Assembly (NCBI RefSeq): GCF_013376105.1
Contig: NZ_JAAMFM010000004.1
Coordinates: 62,001 to 126,000, forward strand
Source of the DNA: Arthrobacter wenxiniae
GTDB taxonomy: Bacteria > Actinomycetota > Actinomycetes > Actinomycetales > Micrococcaceae
Direction of reading: 5' to 3'
Length of the DNA: 64,000 bases
Part shown: piece by piece, positions 1-10,256 of the stretch
Layout: each line of letters starts with the position of its first letter
Numbering within the stretch: the first letter of the stretch is position 1
Program-made: the position numbers and the translations under genes
The notes under the pieces: model-generated
Seen by the model: only the letters and a program-made list of their open reading frames with translations
Told to the model about the DNA's origin: nothing
Databases searched by the model: none

Positions 1-2856
1 GTCGGTGTCGATGGCGGGACGCCCGTGGGCAAAGCCGCCCATCATGACACCGTTCGCCTTGGCCAGGGACTCCAGGGCAGCATCCAGCTTGTAGTTGACG
101 TCCTTGACCGTGAAGCCGAGCGTGTCGGCGAGGGGACCGACGGCGGCCAGCTTGTGGGCGATGGCGGTGAAGTCCCGCTCGACGACGGTGAAGTTGGGCA
201 TGTTCTGCCCCGGGACGCCGTCGATCCCGTCCTTGCGCCAGTCCCGGACCACGCCGCCGGGCTGGGCAATCTGGCCCACGGTGTCATGGATCATCGGCAC
301 CGTGACCAGGTCCCTGCGGGTGCCCAGGTGGATGGCGGCCTGACGCGAGAATTCCTCGGCAAGCAACGTGAACAGTTCAAAATCGGTCTTGGTTTCCCAG
401 GGCGGGTCGATGGCGGGGGTGAAGGCATGGACAAAGGGGTGCATGTCCGTGGAGGAGAGATCGTGCTTCTCGTACCAGGTGGCGGCCGGAAAGACGACGT
501 CGGAGAGCAGCGTGGTGCTGGTCATGCGGAAGTCCGCGGACATCAGGAAGTCCAGCTTCCCTTCGGGACCCTTTTCATGCCACTTCACGTCAACGGGCTT
601 CAGGGACGCCTCACTGTCCTGGCCCATGACGTTGTTGTGGGTGCCGAGCAGGTTGCGCAGGAAATATTCGTTGCCCTTGGCGGAGGAGCCGAACAGGTTG
701 GAACGCCACAGGATGAGCGTGCGGGGCCAGTTTTCCGGGGCGTCGATGTCCTCGATGGCCGGGTTCAGGGTCCGGTTCTTCAGGGACCGGGCCACCCAGG
801 TCTTCTCGTCCGGAGCCTCCCCGGCGGCGACGGCGGCCGCCGCGTCGTCGGCGATGTCCAGGGGGTTGCGGTCAAAGAAGGGGTAGAACGGCATCCAGCC
901 CAGGCGTGCAGACTGCGCCAGCGCGTCGGCCGTGTGCAGCCCGTCGAGGCTGCCCGTGGACAGCGGGGACTTGAGGGCGTCGGCGGAGTAGCCGTCCTGG
1001 CGCCACTGGTCGGTGTGCATGTACCAGTAGCCGGTGCCGATCATGGTCCGCGGCGGCCGCGACCAGTCCAGCGCGTTGGCCAGGGATACCCAGCCGGTGA
1101 GCGGGCGGGTCTTCTCCTGTCCCACGTAGTGCGCCCAGCCGCCGCCGTTGCGGCCCATGCAGCCGGTCAGCATGACCATGGCCAGCACGGCCCGGTAGGT
1201 GGTGTCGCCGTGGAACCACTGGCAGATGCCGGCGCCCATGATGATCATGGACCGGCCCTTGGACTGCTCGGCGTTGCGGGCGAACTCGCGGGCCACCCGG
1301 ATGCACGCGTCGGCGGGGACGGAGGTGATCTCCTCCTGCCAGGCGGGCGTGTAGGGGGTGGAAGCGTCGTTGTAGTCCGCCGCCCACTCGCCGGGCAGGC
1401 CGTCGCGGCCTACGCCGTATTGGGCCAGCATCAAGTCAAAGACGGTGGTGACCAGGTGGCCCTCCACCATGGCCGTGGGCACGCCGCGCCGGAGCACCGT
1501 GCCGGCGCCCTGCGGGTCCTCAAAGCACGGCATCAGGATTTCCGCCGAATCGGTGGAGACTTCCTGAAGGCTCAGCGCCGGCTCGATGCCTGCCAGGTCC
1601 AGGTTCCATTTGCCCTCCCCAGACTTCGAATAGCGGTCGCCCAGGGTGCCGTTTGGCACCACGGCCCGTCCTGCGGCCTTGTCGAACATCATGGTCCGGA
1701 AGGCGGGGTCCTCGGTTCCGGCAAGGGCGGGGATGTCAGCGGCGGTGAGGAATTTTCCGGCACTGTACGTCCCGTCGTCGCGCCCTTCGAGGCGGACCAG
1801 GAACGGCAGGTCGGTGAAGCGGCGCACATAGTCCTGGAAGAACGGCACCTGCCGGTCCACGAAGAATTCCTTGAGCGTCACGTGGCCCATGCCCATGGCA
1901 AGGGCGGCGTCGGTGCCGGCCTGGGCGGGGAGCCATTCGTCCGCGAACTTCGTGTTGTCCGCGTAGTCGGGGCTGATGGCGATGACCTTCGTGCCCCGGT
2001 AGCGGACCTCCGTCATCCAATGGGCGTCGGGGGTGCGGGTGACGGGGACGTTGGAGCCCCACATCATCAGGTAGGTGGCGTCCCACCAGTCGCCGGATTC
2101 GGGGACGTCGGTCTGGTCGCCGAACACCTGCGGGCTGGCGACGGGAAGGTCCGCGTACCAGTCGTAAAAGGAGGTCATGACGCCGCCGATGAGCTGGACA
2201 AAGCGGGTGCCGATGGCGTGGCTGACCATGGACATGGCCGGGATGGGCGAGAATCCTGAGACCCTGTCCGGACCGTACGTCTTGATGGTGTTGACGTGGG
2301 CGGCGGCCGCAATTTCCAGCGCCTCGGCCCAGGTGGTGCGCACCAGGCCGCCCTTGCCTCGGGCATTTTGGTAGCGGCGTCGCTTCTCCGGGTCGCCGGC
2401 CACTTCCGCGAAGGCCAGCACCGGGTCCTTCAGCCGCGCCTTGGCCTCGCGGTACATGTCCACGAGCACGCCGCGGGCGTACGGAAAGCGCACCCGGGTG
2501 GGCGAATAGGTGTACCAGGAAAAGGCCGCGCCGCGGGGACAGCCGCGGGGCTCGTATTCGGGGCTGTCCGGCCCCACCGACGGGTAGTCCGTCTGCTGGG
2601 ACTCCCAGGTGATGATCCCGTCCTTGACATAGACCTTCCACGAGCACGACCCAGTGCAGTTGACGCCGTGGGTGGACCGCACCACCTTGTCGTGGCTCCA
2701 CCGGTCGCGGTAGAAAATGTCCCCCTTGCGGCCGCCCTCGCGGAAGACGGCGCGGGAATCGTCCGTCTGATCCCACCTGGTGAAAAAGCGCCCCAGTTTC
2801 AACATCGCGTCCGAGGCGGGCCCGTCGAGCCCGGCGATAAATGGTTCAGCAGTCAT
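1..2856 (-). CDS. narG: Respiratory nitrate reductase alpha subunit NarG (3' end outside window)
   Basis: Catalytic Mo-bisMGD subunit of the membrane-bound quinol:nitrate reductase, which reduces nitrate to nitrite on the cytoplasmic side. The frame is open for 952 codons and runs off the window start. NarG proteins are about 1,230 residues, so roughly a quarter is missing and narHJI, if present, lie outside. The [4Fe-4S] FS0 ligands are visible as His63, Cys67, Cys71 and Cys106 (HGVNCTGSCSW then RGCPRG). The Mo-ligand aspartate sits in FYDWYADLP (about Asp232), followed by the NarG-typical QTDVPES and GSNVPVTRTPDAH. The ATG at 2856 starts MTAEPFIAGLDG. The gene lies 93 bp downstream of the usp-ligD pair on the same strand, so read-through from that promoter is possible. 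Confidence 0.96.
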   Translation of the reverse strand, partial: MTAEPFIAGLDGPASDAMLKLGRFFTRWDQTDDSRAVFREGGRKGDIFYRDRWSHDKVVRSTHGVNCTGSCSWKVYVKDGIITWESQQTDYPSVGPDSPEYEPRGCPRGAAFSWYTYSPTRVRFPYARGVLVDMYREAKARLKDPVLAFAEVAGDPEKRRRYQNARGKGGLVRTTWAEALEIAAAAHVNTIKTYGPDRVSGFSPIPAMSMVSHAIGTRFVQLIGGVMTSFYDWYADLPVASPQVFGDQTDVPESGDWWDATYLMMWGSNVPVTRTPDAHWMTEVRYRGTKVIAISPDYADNTKFADEWLPAQAGTDAALAMGMGHVTLKEFFVDRQVPFFQDYVRRFTDLPFLVRLEGRDDGTYSAGKFLTAADIPALAGTEDPAFRTMMFDKAAGRAVVPNGTLGDRYSKSGEGKWNLDLAGIEPALSLQEVSTDSAEILMPCFEDPQGAGTVLRRGVPTAMVEGHLVTTVFDLMLAQYGVGRDGLPGEWAADYNDASTPYTPAWQEEITSVPADACIRVAREFARNAEQSKGRSMIIMGAGICQWFHGDTTYRAVLAMVMLTGCMGRNGGGWAHYVGQEKTRPLTGWVSLANALDWSRPPRTMIGTGYWYMHTDQWRQDGYSADALKSPLSTGSLDGLHTADALAQSARLGWMPFYPFFDRNPLDIADDAAAAVAAGEAPDEKTWVARSLKNRTLNPAIEDIDAPENWPRTLILWRSNLFGSSAKGNEYFLRNLLGTHNNVMGQDSEASLKPVDVKWHEKGPEGKLDFLMSADFRMTSTTLLSDVVFPAATWYEKHDLSSTDMHPFVHAFTPAIDPPWETKTDFELFTLLAEEFSRQAAIHLGTRRDLVTVPMIHDTVGQIAQPGGVVRDWRKDGIDGVPGQNMPNFTVVERDFTAIAHKLAAVGPLADTLGFTVKDVNYKLDAALESLAKANGVMMGGFAHGRPAIDTD

Positions 2857-2949
2857 GTGCCCACCCTAGGATGGGGCCGGACACATTGCTAGGGTGCCGG
2901 AAATAGTCAACAAATGGATGATTCAATTCTTGCGCCAAGATTGCAACTT

Positions 2950-3837
2950 TCACTGGTGTCCGCCTATCGGGATGACTGGGATAATTCCGTTTGTGACCCG
3001 CGCCAGCACCTGCCGGTAGTCCAATTGGGCCAACTCGCCTGGAACAATCTCGTCCCATGTCCGCGGCGCTGCCACGGTCGGGCGGCACCGGCCCCGCAGC
3101 GAGTAGGGCACCACCGTCGTCTTCGCCGGCCAATTCTGGCTCCAGTCGATGAAGACCTTTCCCCGGCGCAGGTCCCTGCCCATGCGGCTGACCACCAGCT
3201 CCGGGTGGTCGTGTTCCAGGGACAGGGCCACTTCGTGTGCGAGGGCAGCAACCTCCTCGGAAGTAGCCTGGCCGTCCAGCGGGGCGTAAAGGTGGACGCC
3301 CTTGCTGCCGCTGGTCACCGGCAGGGAATCGAGGCCGTGCCGGTCCAGGCAGTCCCGGGCCAGAAGGGCGACGGCGGCGCACCCGGCCAGTCCGACCCCC
3401 TCCCCCGGGTCCAGGTCAAGCACCAGGCGGTCAGGACGTTGGGGGGTGCCGCCGGCTCCAAACGTCCACTGCGGGACATGGATTTCCAGGGCGGAAATCT
3501 GGGCCAGCCACACCAGGGTGCGTGCGTCGTTGACGAGGGGGTAGCTGTTGTCGTGGTCCTTGTGGTGCATGGTGCGCCGCAGGACCCACCCCGGAGTCCC
3601 GGCGTCGAGGTTCTTCTGGAAGAAACTCTTGCCGGGGTCCGCGTCCGTTCCCACCCCGTCCACCCAGCGCTTGCGGGTGGCCGGCCTGTCCCTTGCCCAC
3701 GGAATCAGGACGGGCGCAACCTGCAGGTAGTACAGGGCCACGTCCTGCTTCGTGGTGCCGGTGGACGGGTAAAGCACCTTTGCGGGATTGCCCAGCGTGA
3801 CAGTTGTGCCGTCAACAGCAATGTCCAGGTGGGTCAC
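2950..3837 (-). CDS. Stand-alone LigD-type polymerase/primase domain protein
   Basis: A 295-residue protein equivalent to the polymerase (PolDom) module of bacterial NHEJ ligase D, which fills ends and adds (ribo)nucleotides during Ku-dependent double-strand break repair. The archaeo-eukaryotic primase catalytic acidic residues are visible as Asp141 and Asp143 in LVLDLDPGEG and Asp231 in VFIDWSQN. The conserved TSGSKGVHLY lies near residues 175-184. There is no ligase or phosphoesterase domain, so this is a split LigD and partners (Ku, ligase) must be elsewhere. The start codon is GTG at 3837, overlapping the stop of the upstream usp gene by four bases, so translation is probably coupled. Length matches the isolated PolDom family. 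Confidence 0.93.
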   Translation of the reverse strand: MTHLDIAVDGTTVTLGNPAKVLYPSTGTTKQDVALYYLQVAPVLIPWARDRPATRKRWVDGVGTDADPGKSFFQKNLDAGTPGWVLRRTMHHKDHDNSYPLVNDARTLVWLAQISALEIHVPQWTFGAGGTPQRPDRLVLDLDPGEGVGLAGCAAVALLARDCLDRHGLDSLPVTSGSKGVHLYAPLDGQATSEEVAALAHEVALSLEHDHPELVVSRMGRDLRRGKVFIDWSQNWPAKTTVVPYSLRGRCRPTVAAPRTWDEIVPGELAQLDYRQVLARVTNGIIPVIPIGGHQ

Positions 3838-4313
3838 AAGGGATCCGGCAACCCGTTCCGGGCTGCACCTTCCGGGAAGTCTTCAGGGTTCATGACCAGC
3901 ACGGGGCACCGTGCGTGGGCGATGCACGCCTGGCTGACCGAGCCCACCACGAGACCGGGGAAGCCCCCATGTCCCCGCCGCCCCAGGACCAGCATGTCGG
4001 CACCGTCGCTCGCCTCAAGCAGGACTTGCCGGGGAAGACCCTGGACGAGCCGGGCCGTCACATGATCAGGGGTGTCGCCGCCAAATGCGGCAACGACGGC
4101 GTTCTCGAGCACCTTGCGCGCCCCACCTTCAAAGTCCACGGTGCCCAGGGCGTACGGGAGGGCCAGTGCGGCAGGCACGCTCCAGCAGGCCACCGCGTCC
4201 ACGCGTGCGCCGGTTGCCCGGGCAATGCGGGCGGCCGCCACCAGGGCCGCAACGGATACCGCGGACCCATCGATGCCAACTACTATGCGTCCCCATGACT
4301 GCATGGCGTTCAT
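3834..4313 (-). CDS. Universal stress protein, single UspA domain
   Basis: A 159-residue UspA-fold protein. The N-terminal strand and loop read IVVGIDGS. The ATP-binding signature G-x2-G-x9-G-S is intact at residues 111-125 (GRRGHGGFPGLVVGS), so it belongs to the ATP-binding class. It is the first gene of a minus-strand unit with the LigD polymerase gene (four-base overlap) and possibly narG. A perfect DosR-type palindrome lies at 4383-4396, about 70 bp upstream of the start. ATP-binding Usps of this type are among the strongest members of the mycobacterial DosR regulon. The start could also be Met4. Confidence 0.93.
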   Translation of the reverse strand: MNAMQSWGRIVVGIDGSAVSVAALVAAARIARATGARVDAVACWSVPAALALPYALGTVDFEGGARKVLENAVVAAFGGDTPDHVTARLVQGLPRQVLLEASDGADMLVLGRRGHGGFPGLVVGSVSQACIAHARCPVLVMNPEDFPEGAARNGLPDPL

Positions 4314-4382
4314 CCAGCAAGTCCCATCCCTTTTTCTATCTGTCCCGGGTCCATGCTGGCGCAGTCCCCGCGGCGGCGGCTA

Positions 4383-4396
4383 GGGCCAAAGGACCC
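4383..4396. promoter_or_regulatory. DosR-type box, perfect palindrome
   Basis: The core GGGCCAAAGGACCC fits GGGnCnnnnGnCCC exactly and sits in the longer palindrome TAGGGCCAAAGGACCCTA at 4381-4398. It lies between the minus-strand usp (start 4313) and the plus-strand ubiB gene (start 4549). It is the most symmetrical copy in the window. Assignment to DosR rests on resemblance to the mycobacterial DosR box and on the DosR-like regulator at 7717. Confidence 0.7.
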
Positions 4397-4498
4397 TAGT
4401 TGTGACAGGTGAAACAGTTGTGACGGCTGGGACAGGTGTGACAGGTGGGACTGGCGCCCACACCTGGCCGAATTTGCCGGCGAACCCGGTCCGGAAGT

Positions 4499-4529
4499 GG
4501 GGACCTTGTCCCCTAGGGCCAACCGGTCC
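4499..4529. promoter_or_regulatory. Two adjacent DosR-type half-palindromes before ubiB
   Basis: The first element, GGGGACCTTGTCCCC (4499-4513), is palindromic but one base shorter between its arms than the consensus. The second, GGGCCAACCGGTCC (4516-4529), matches the core with one mismatch and is preceded by CTA. Together they end 19 bp before the ubiB ATG. Tandem boxes are common in strongly induced DosR promoters of mycobacteria. Confidence 0.5.
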
Positions 4530-4548
4530 TGCAGGCTACGCTGCCCTC

Positions 4549-6207
4549 ATGCCCAACCACTTTGAACGCTACCACCTTGAACGCTACGCAGAAGTTGCGG
4601 AAATCCTGGTGCGCCACGGGTTCGGATCGCTGGCCGGCGCGCTGGGCCTGGGACGGCTGCACCTGGAGCCCAAGCCGCACACGGCAGGCAGGCTGGCCAA
4701 TGCGGACCGCCTGGTCCTTGCCCTGGAGGAGCTGGGCCCCACCTTCATCAAGTTGGGGCAGGTGCTTTCCACCCGCCCCGACATCATTCCCAGGGACTAT
4801 CTGCTGGCACTGTCAAGGCTCCAGGACGGGGCACCGCCCGTGCCGCCGGACGCCATCCGTTCCCTGATCGAGCAGGAACTGGGCGCGCCACCGGATGAAG
4901 TGTTCGGCACATTCACCGAAACGCCGCTGGCCAGCGCCTCGATCGGCCAGGCCCACGCGGCAACGATGCGCGACGGCACCTCCGTCGTCGTGAAGGTGCG
5001 CAGGCCCGGCGTCGTGGCCCAGGTCCAGGAGGATCTGGAGATCCTCCAAAATTTGGCCCACCAGGCCAGCCGCAATTGGGCGGCCGTGGCGGACTACAAC
5101 GTCGAGGCCGTGGCGGCTGCCTTCGCCGCAACGCTGCGTGCGGAACTCGACTATTTGCGGGAAGGGCGGAACGCGGAAAGGTTTGCCGCCAACTTTGCAG
5201 GCGATGCCGGCATCCACATTCCGCGAATCCACTGGGAGACCACCACGTCTCGCGTGCTGACGATCGAAAGGATTCACGGGCTCAAGATCGATGACGCCCA
5301 AATCGCCGCACTTCCGGCCGCCGCCCGGGACAGGCTCGCCAACCGGGCGGCCCGGGCCGCCGCCAAAATGATTTTTGAGGACGGCTTCTTCCACGCCGAC
5401 CCGCACCCGGGAAACCTTTTTGTTGAATCCACCGGACGCATTGGCCTGATCGACTTTGGCATGGTGGGCGAAGTGGGTGAACAGCTCCGGGGCCGGCTGG
5501 GCAGGCTGTTGCTTGCCTTCAGCCGGAACGACCCGGACCGGATAGCCCGCGCCCTTCTGGATATGTCGGTCAACGCCCCCGCCCCCGACCGCGGGCTGCT
5601 CAGCCGGGACATGGCCCACTTCATGGAGCAATATCAGGGCCGGCGCCTGGGCGAGATTCACCTTGCGCCCCTGATTGCCGAATTGTTGGCCGTCCTGCGC
5701 CACCACCACCTGCAACTGCCCAGCGAAATTGCGATGGTTGCAAAGATGGTCGTCATGACCGAGGGAATGGGGGCGCGCCTCAACCCGGAGTTCAATCTCG
5801 GTGAGGTCCTCAAGCCCTATGCCAGTCGACTGGCATTGGAACGGTTCAGCCCGCACAAGCTGCCCGCCATGCTCAAGAAGCTGGGCCTTGACGCGGCCGA
5901 CCTTGGCACCGGTCTCCCGGACAGGCTGGAACGGATCTTGCGGCAGCTCGACGACGGCGTCGAGGTCCACCTGCGCGCCGAGGAAATCGTGCCGCTCATT
6001 GCCCGGGCCGAACGCATCGGCAACCGGGTGGTGGCCGCGCTGATTCTTGCGGCCTTCATTCGGGGCATCGGCGACTTGACGGCCGCCGACCGTGAACACT
6101 TGCGGAGCTGGCAAGACAGGCTGCTGGCCGGCGGGGTGGGGGCGATGGGCGTCGTTGGCGGGTACCTGGCCTGGACGGGCCGTCCAGGGGCGCGGGCGCG
6201 CCGTTAG
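4549..6207 (+). CDS. UbiB/ABC1/AarF-family atypical kinase
   Basis: A 552-residue ABC1-family protein-kinase-like ATPase. Members support ubiquinone or other isoprenoid-lipid metabolism at the membrane. The family hallmarks are present: the KxGQ motif in FIKLGQVLSTRPDIIP (about residues 66-81), the alanine-rich nucleotide loop ASASIGQAHAA, the lysine in VVVKVRRPG, HADPHPGNLF and IDFGMVG. The C-terminus carries hydrophobic segments, as is usual for the family. The ATG at 4549 (MPNHFERYHL) is preferred because the in-frame upstream extension to 4402 is low-complexity Gly/Thr/Pro sequence that contains the DosR-type boxes. The gene overlaps the convergent PNPOx gene by four bases. In an actinobacterium using menaquinone the substrate is unknown. 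Confidence 0.92.
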   Translation: MPNHFERYHLERYAEVAEILVRHGFGSLAGALGLGRLHLEPKPHTAGRLANADRLVLALEELGPTFIKLGQVLSTRPDIIPRDYLLALSRLQDGAPPVPPDAIRSLIEQELGAPPDEVFGTFTETPLASASIGQAHAATMRDGTSVVVKVRRPGVVAQVQEDLEILQNLAHQASRNWAAVADYNVEAVAAAFAATLRAELDYLREGRNAERFAANFAGDAGIHIPRIHWETTTSRVLTIERIHGLKIDDAQIAALPAAARDRLANRAARAAAKMIFEDGFFHADPHPGNLFVESTGRIGLIDFGMVGEVGEQLRGRLGRLLLAFSRNDPDRIARALLDMSVNAPAPDRGLLSRDMAHFMEQYQGRRLGEIHLAPLIAELLAVLRHHHLQLPSEIAMVAKMVVMTEGMGARLNPEFNLGEVLKPYASRLALERFSPHKLPAMLKKLGLDAADLGTGLPDRLERILRQLDDGVEVHLRAEEIVPLIARAERIGNRVVAALILAAFIRGIGDLTAADREHLRSWQDRLLAGGVGAMGVVGGYLAWTGRPGARARR

Positions 6208-6626
6208 CAGCGCTCCGGCTCCGCACCCAGGACGAACCGGCGGCCGCTCACGGATGCCGGGGTGACCTCGACGTGCGTCCACATCCGTGTCTTGATCCAC
6301 GGTTCAACCGGGAGGAGGTCTGCGGCATCAATCTCGGTCTGCGACTCCAGGATCCTCGCGACACCCTTGACCACCACGCTCCAGGCTGTGCCGTCGCTGA
6401 GTCCGTCGGCTTCAAACGCGACGAGGGAGTTCACTGTCAGTTCCGCAAGCTTGCTGCCGGGGTTGGTCCGGATCCAGATTTTCTCCTGCGTCGCGAGATA
6501 ATTCAGGGGATAGACGTCCGGCTGGTTGGCGACGCTGACTGCGAGGCGGCCAAAGCGGCTGCCCTGCAGCAGTTCCCATGCCTCTTCCCGGGACAAAACG
6601 ACGCCCGGTTCCTCATCAGTGTTCAT
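6204..6626 (-). CDS. PNPOx-like split-barrel flavoprotein (copy 1)
   Basis: A 140-residue protein of the pyridoxamine 5'-phosphate oxidase-like split beta-barrel superfamily, which binds FMN, F420 or heme-like cofactors. It shows the same pattern as the copies at 10306 and 30235: an N-terminal helix ending in (S/F)GRLAV, then PDVYPLNY, a Gly-Ser-Lys-Leu turn, AWSVVVKG and finally SGRRFVL. A DosR-type box at 6662-6675 lies about 35 bp upstream of the ATG at 6626, which starts MNTDEEPGVV. Mycobacterial DosR regulons include small PNPOx-like proteins. The substrate and cofactor cannot be told from sequence. Confidence 0.88.
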   Translation of the reverse strand: MNTDEEPGVVLSREEAWELLQGSRFGRLAVSVANQPDVYPLNYLATQEKIWIRTNPGSKLAELTVNSLVAFEADGLSDGTAWSVVVKGVARILESQTEIDAADLLPVEPWIKTRMWTHVEVTPASVSGRRFVLGAEPERC

Positions 6627-6661
6627 GCTCCGATCATCACCCTGTTCCGTTCTGCTGCCTA

Positions 6662-6675
6662 GGGTCCAAGGTCCA
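6662..6675 (-). promoter_or_regulatory. DosR-type box upstream of PNPOx copy 1
   Basis: GGGTCCAAGGTCCA, preceded by CTA (CTAGGG begins at 6659), matches the GGGnCnnnnGnCCC core with one mismatch. Its centre is about 43 bp upstream of the minus-strand start at 6626. Confidence 0.55.
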
Positions 6676-6731
6676 CACATGCGCCCCAATGCCTGTGCCG
6701 GCCACGGCCCGGGACCATTCCCTCCAGATTG

Positions 6732-6745
6732 GGGACTTTCGGCCG
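6732..6745 (+). promoter_or_regulatory. DosR-type box upstream of SPW gene
   Basis: GGGACTTTCGGCCG within TTGGGGACTTTCGGCC closely resembles mycobacterial DosR boxes of the GGGACTTnnGnCC form, with one mismatch to the symmetrical core. It lies about 80 bp upstream of the SPW protein start at 6825. Confidence 0.55.
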
Positions 6746-6824
6746 TGGCCCCCGGCCCCTTTCCGGGGCAACCATGGAAATGTCCCGCAATCGGGCAGGA
6801 CCAGACACAAGGAGGTAGGTTCCC

Positions 6825-7181
6825 GTGAAGAAATGGACTCGTTGGCAGGATTGGGCTGCCGTAGCGGCCGGGGCAGTGGCCGCTCTTTCCACCCTCTGGA
6901 CAACCCAGAGCACAGCATCGACGTGGATGATGGTGGCCGGCGGCGTGCTCATCGCCGTCAGTGGTGTCATCAACTTGGCCGCGCCGGGCATGCCATGGAT
7001 TGAGTGGGTCCAGGTCATCCTGGGCGCCGTCTTGGTGCTTTCGCCTTGGATGGCTTCCTACACCGGGCACTCGGGCGCAGCATGGACGTCCTGGATTGCC
7101 GGGGCTGTTGTGGTAGTTGCCTCAGGCTTCGCCATCAGCCCAAGTACTCAAGCCCACCACCACGCGGTGCCGTCGCACTAG
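6825..7181 (+). CDS. SPW-repeat integral membrane protein
   Basis: A 118-residue membrane protein with four predicted hydrophobic segments and the SPW-repeat pattern: a Trp-rich start (KKWTRWQDW), then about 60 residues later IEWVQVILGAVLVLSPW, ending in a short His-rich cytoplasmic tail. The function of SPW proteins is unknown. A strong ribosome binding site (AGGAGGT) precedes the ATG by about 7 bases. The gene is followed by a GC-rich hairpin and then the DUF3040 membrane gene. Confidence 0.88.
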   Translation: MKKWTRWQDWAAVAAGAVAALSTLWTTQSTASTWMMVAGGVLIAVSGVINLAAPGMPWIEWVQVILGAVLVLSPWMASYTGHSGAAWTSWIAGAVVVVASGFAISPSTQAHHHAVPSH

Positions 7182-7198
7182 TGGCTGCATGAGGCGCA

Positions 7199-7225
7199 GG
7201 CCGGACCCAGCTGTGGGGGCCGGCC
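7199..7225 (+). terminator. GC-rich hairpin after SPW gene
   Basis: GGCCGG (7199-7204) pairs with CCGGCC (7220-7225), and CCC/GGG inside extends the stem around a six-base loop. It begins 18 bp after the SPW stop codon. No U-tract follows, so it may be a weak or Rho-assisted terminator or an attenuator before the DUF3040 gene. Confidence 0.4.
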
Positions 7226-7275
7226 ATTGGCGCCGCCGCCCTTTCCACCATGGGAACGCAATCGAAGGAATTGTC

Positions 7276-7602
7276 ATGGAACTCTCTGAGCACGAATCAC
7301 GCATCCTGAAGGAAATCGAAGAAGACTTAACCGCAGGCGACCCGCGACTGGCACTGGCGTTTGGGGCCAGTGGACATCCGGCCAACACAGTCCTCCGCAT
7401 CGTGCTGGGCACGGCAGCCATGGGTCTTGGCATTGGCCTGATGATTTTTGCCCTTGCGTCAAGGTCATTCCCGGTCGGCGTCCTGGCATTCACCGCCATG
7501 ACGGCAGGCGCCTATGTCGCCGCGCCGCCCGCCAAGCCGTTCCGGGCATGGCGCATGCACCGCCGGGGTGCGGCCAAGATGCGTCAGGCGACGGACCAGT
7601 GA
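7276..7602 (+). CDS. DUF3040 small membrane protein
   Basis: A 108-residue protein with the DUF3040 layout: an N-terminal helix MELSEHESRILKEIEEDL, a DPRLA motif, two hydrophobic segments (about residues 38-58 and 62-80) and a basic C-terminal tail. DUF3040 proteins occur widely in Actinobacteria and have no assigned function. GAAGGA precedes the ATG at 7276 with suitable spacing. The gene stands directly before dosR on the same strand, with 114 bp between them, so it may share a transcript with the regulator. Confidence 0.87.
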   Translation: MELSEHESRILKEIEEDLTAGDPRLALAFGASGHPANTVLRIVLGTAAMGLGIGLMIFALASRSFPVGVLAFTAMTAGAYVAAPPAKPFRAWRMHRRGAAKMRQATDQ

Positions 7603-7716
7603 CCCGCCAAGCTGTTTGCCCGGCGGCCGGGCGATGTTGGACAATGGCCTTGCCGGATAGACGTGACAGGCTTTGATTGTCCGAAATGGCCTTCACAGGC
7701 TGCCGGAGCTGCTTCT

Positions 7717-8400
7717 ATGAGGAATGTGATGGAAACGATGGAAGCGATGGATCAGATTCTCGACACGGCAGCACCTCCTGCGCTCCGCGTATTCATTCTG
7801 GACGATCACGAACTGGTCAGGCTCGGATTGCAGGAACTCCTGGAGGGCCACGGCTTCAGCGTCGTTGGCTCCTCAGGTTCCGCGGGGGAAGCCACCCGCC
7901 TGATCCCGGCTCTCCATCCCGATGTTTCCGTGCTTGATGCACGGCTCCCCGACGGTACCGGGATTGAAGTGTGCCGCGATGTCCGCTCCATTGACCCCAC
8001 GCTCAGGTGCCTGATCCTGACCAGCTACGACGACGAGCATGCCCTTCGCAGTGCCGTATTGGCGGGCGCTGCCGGATACGTCCTGAAGGAAATTGGCGGC
8101 ACGGACCTGCTCACCGCCATAAAGCTTGCTGCCCGAGGTGAGTCGCTGTTCGATGCCCACCTCAAGCGAAAGATTGTCGAAGGGCTCAGTGAACCGGTCC
8201 CTGTGGACCCTCGCGTCGCCTCGCTCACGGCGCAGGAACGCCGGGTACTGGCGTTGATCGGCCAGGGCATGACCAACCGGCAGATCGGCCAGGAACTCTT
8301 CCTCGCCGAAAAGACCGTAAAGAACTATGTTTCCTCCCTGCTGGCCAAGCTCGGCTTCGAGCGGCGGACGCAGGCAGCGGTGTACATCACGAGGAAATAG
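7717..8400 (+). CDS. dosR: DosR/DevR-type response regulator (NarL/LuxR family)
   Basis: A two-component regulator of about 227 residues. The receiver domain (about residues 23-140) has the acidic pair in FILDDHE, the phospho-acceptor Asp in VLDARLPDG (about residue 74), the switch Ser in LILTSYDDE and the conserved Lys in GYVLKE. The C-terminal LuxR-type HTH reads TNRQIGQELFLAEKTVKNYV and ends LLAKLGFERRTQAAVY. This is close to the recognition region of M. tuberculosis DosR as I recall it, including the EKTVKNYVS segment that contacts DNA. A DosR-like target box is therefore expected. The start is ambiguous: ATG 7717 (GGAG 9 bases upstream) or ATG 7729. The kinase gene lies convergent 30 bp downstream, whereas mycobacterial dosR and dosS form one operon. 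Confidence 0.95.
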   Translation: MRNVMETMEAMDQILDTAAPPALRVFILDDHELVRLGLQELLEGHGFSVVGSSGSAGEATRLIPALHPDVSVLDARLPDGTGIEVCRDVRSIDPTLRCLILTSYDDEHALRSAVLAGAAGYVLKEIGGTDLLTAIKLAARGESLFDAHLKRKIVEGLSEPVPVDPRVASLTAQERRVLALIGQGMTNRQIGQELFLAEKTVKNYVSSLLAKLGFERRTQAAVYITRK

Positions 8401-8430
8401 ACACCTGGCAAATCGATGCGGCGTGATTGC

Positions 8431-10122
<1,692 letters not shown>

Positions 10123-10256
10123 TCAGTATCTCCTAATACATGCCCATACTTGAGACGGCGGCCATGACTGACTGTGCCTCATGTGCCCAGACTACGCCGC
10201 AATGAACCATGCCACCATGACGGTGCAGACCCTGGTGATCGTGCCAGGATCCGGAC

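Noticed and set aside
25-2259. Long 744-codon open frame on the plus strand
   Set aside because: It is the antisense of narG. Its product is low-complexity Gly/Val/Arg sequence without domains, while the minus strand encodes all NarG motifs.
2866-2895. Two CTAGG sequences upstream of narG
   Set aside because: The surrounding bases do not fit the DosR-type core in either orientation (three or more mismatches), so I do not call a box for narG itself.
4813-6300. Long minus-strand frame of 495 codons
   Set aside because: It is antisense to ubiB, which has every kinase motif in the right order on the plus strand.
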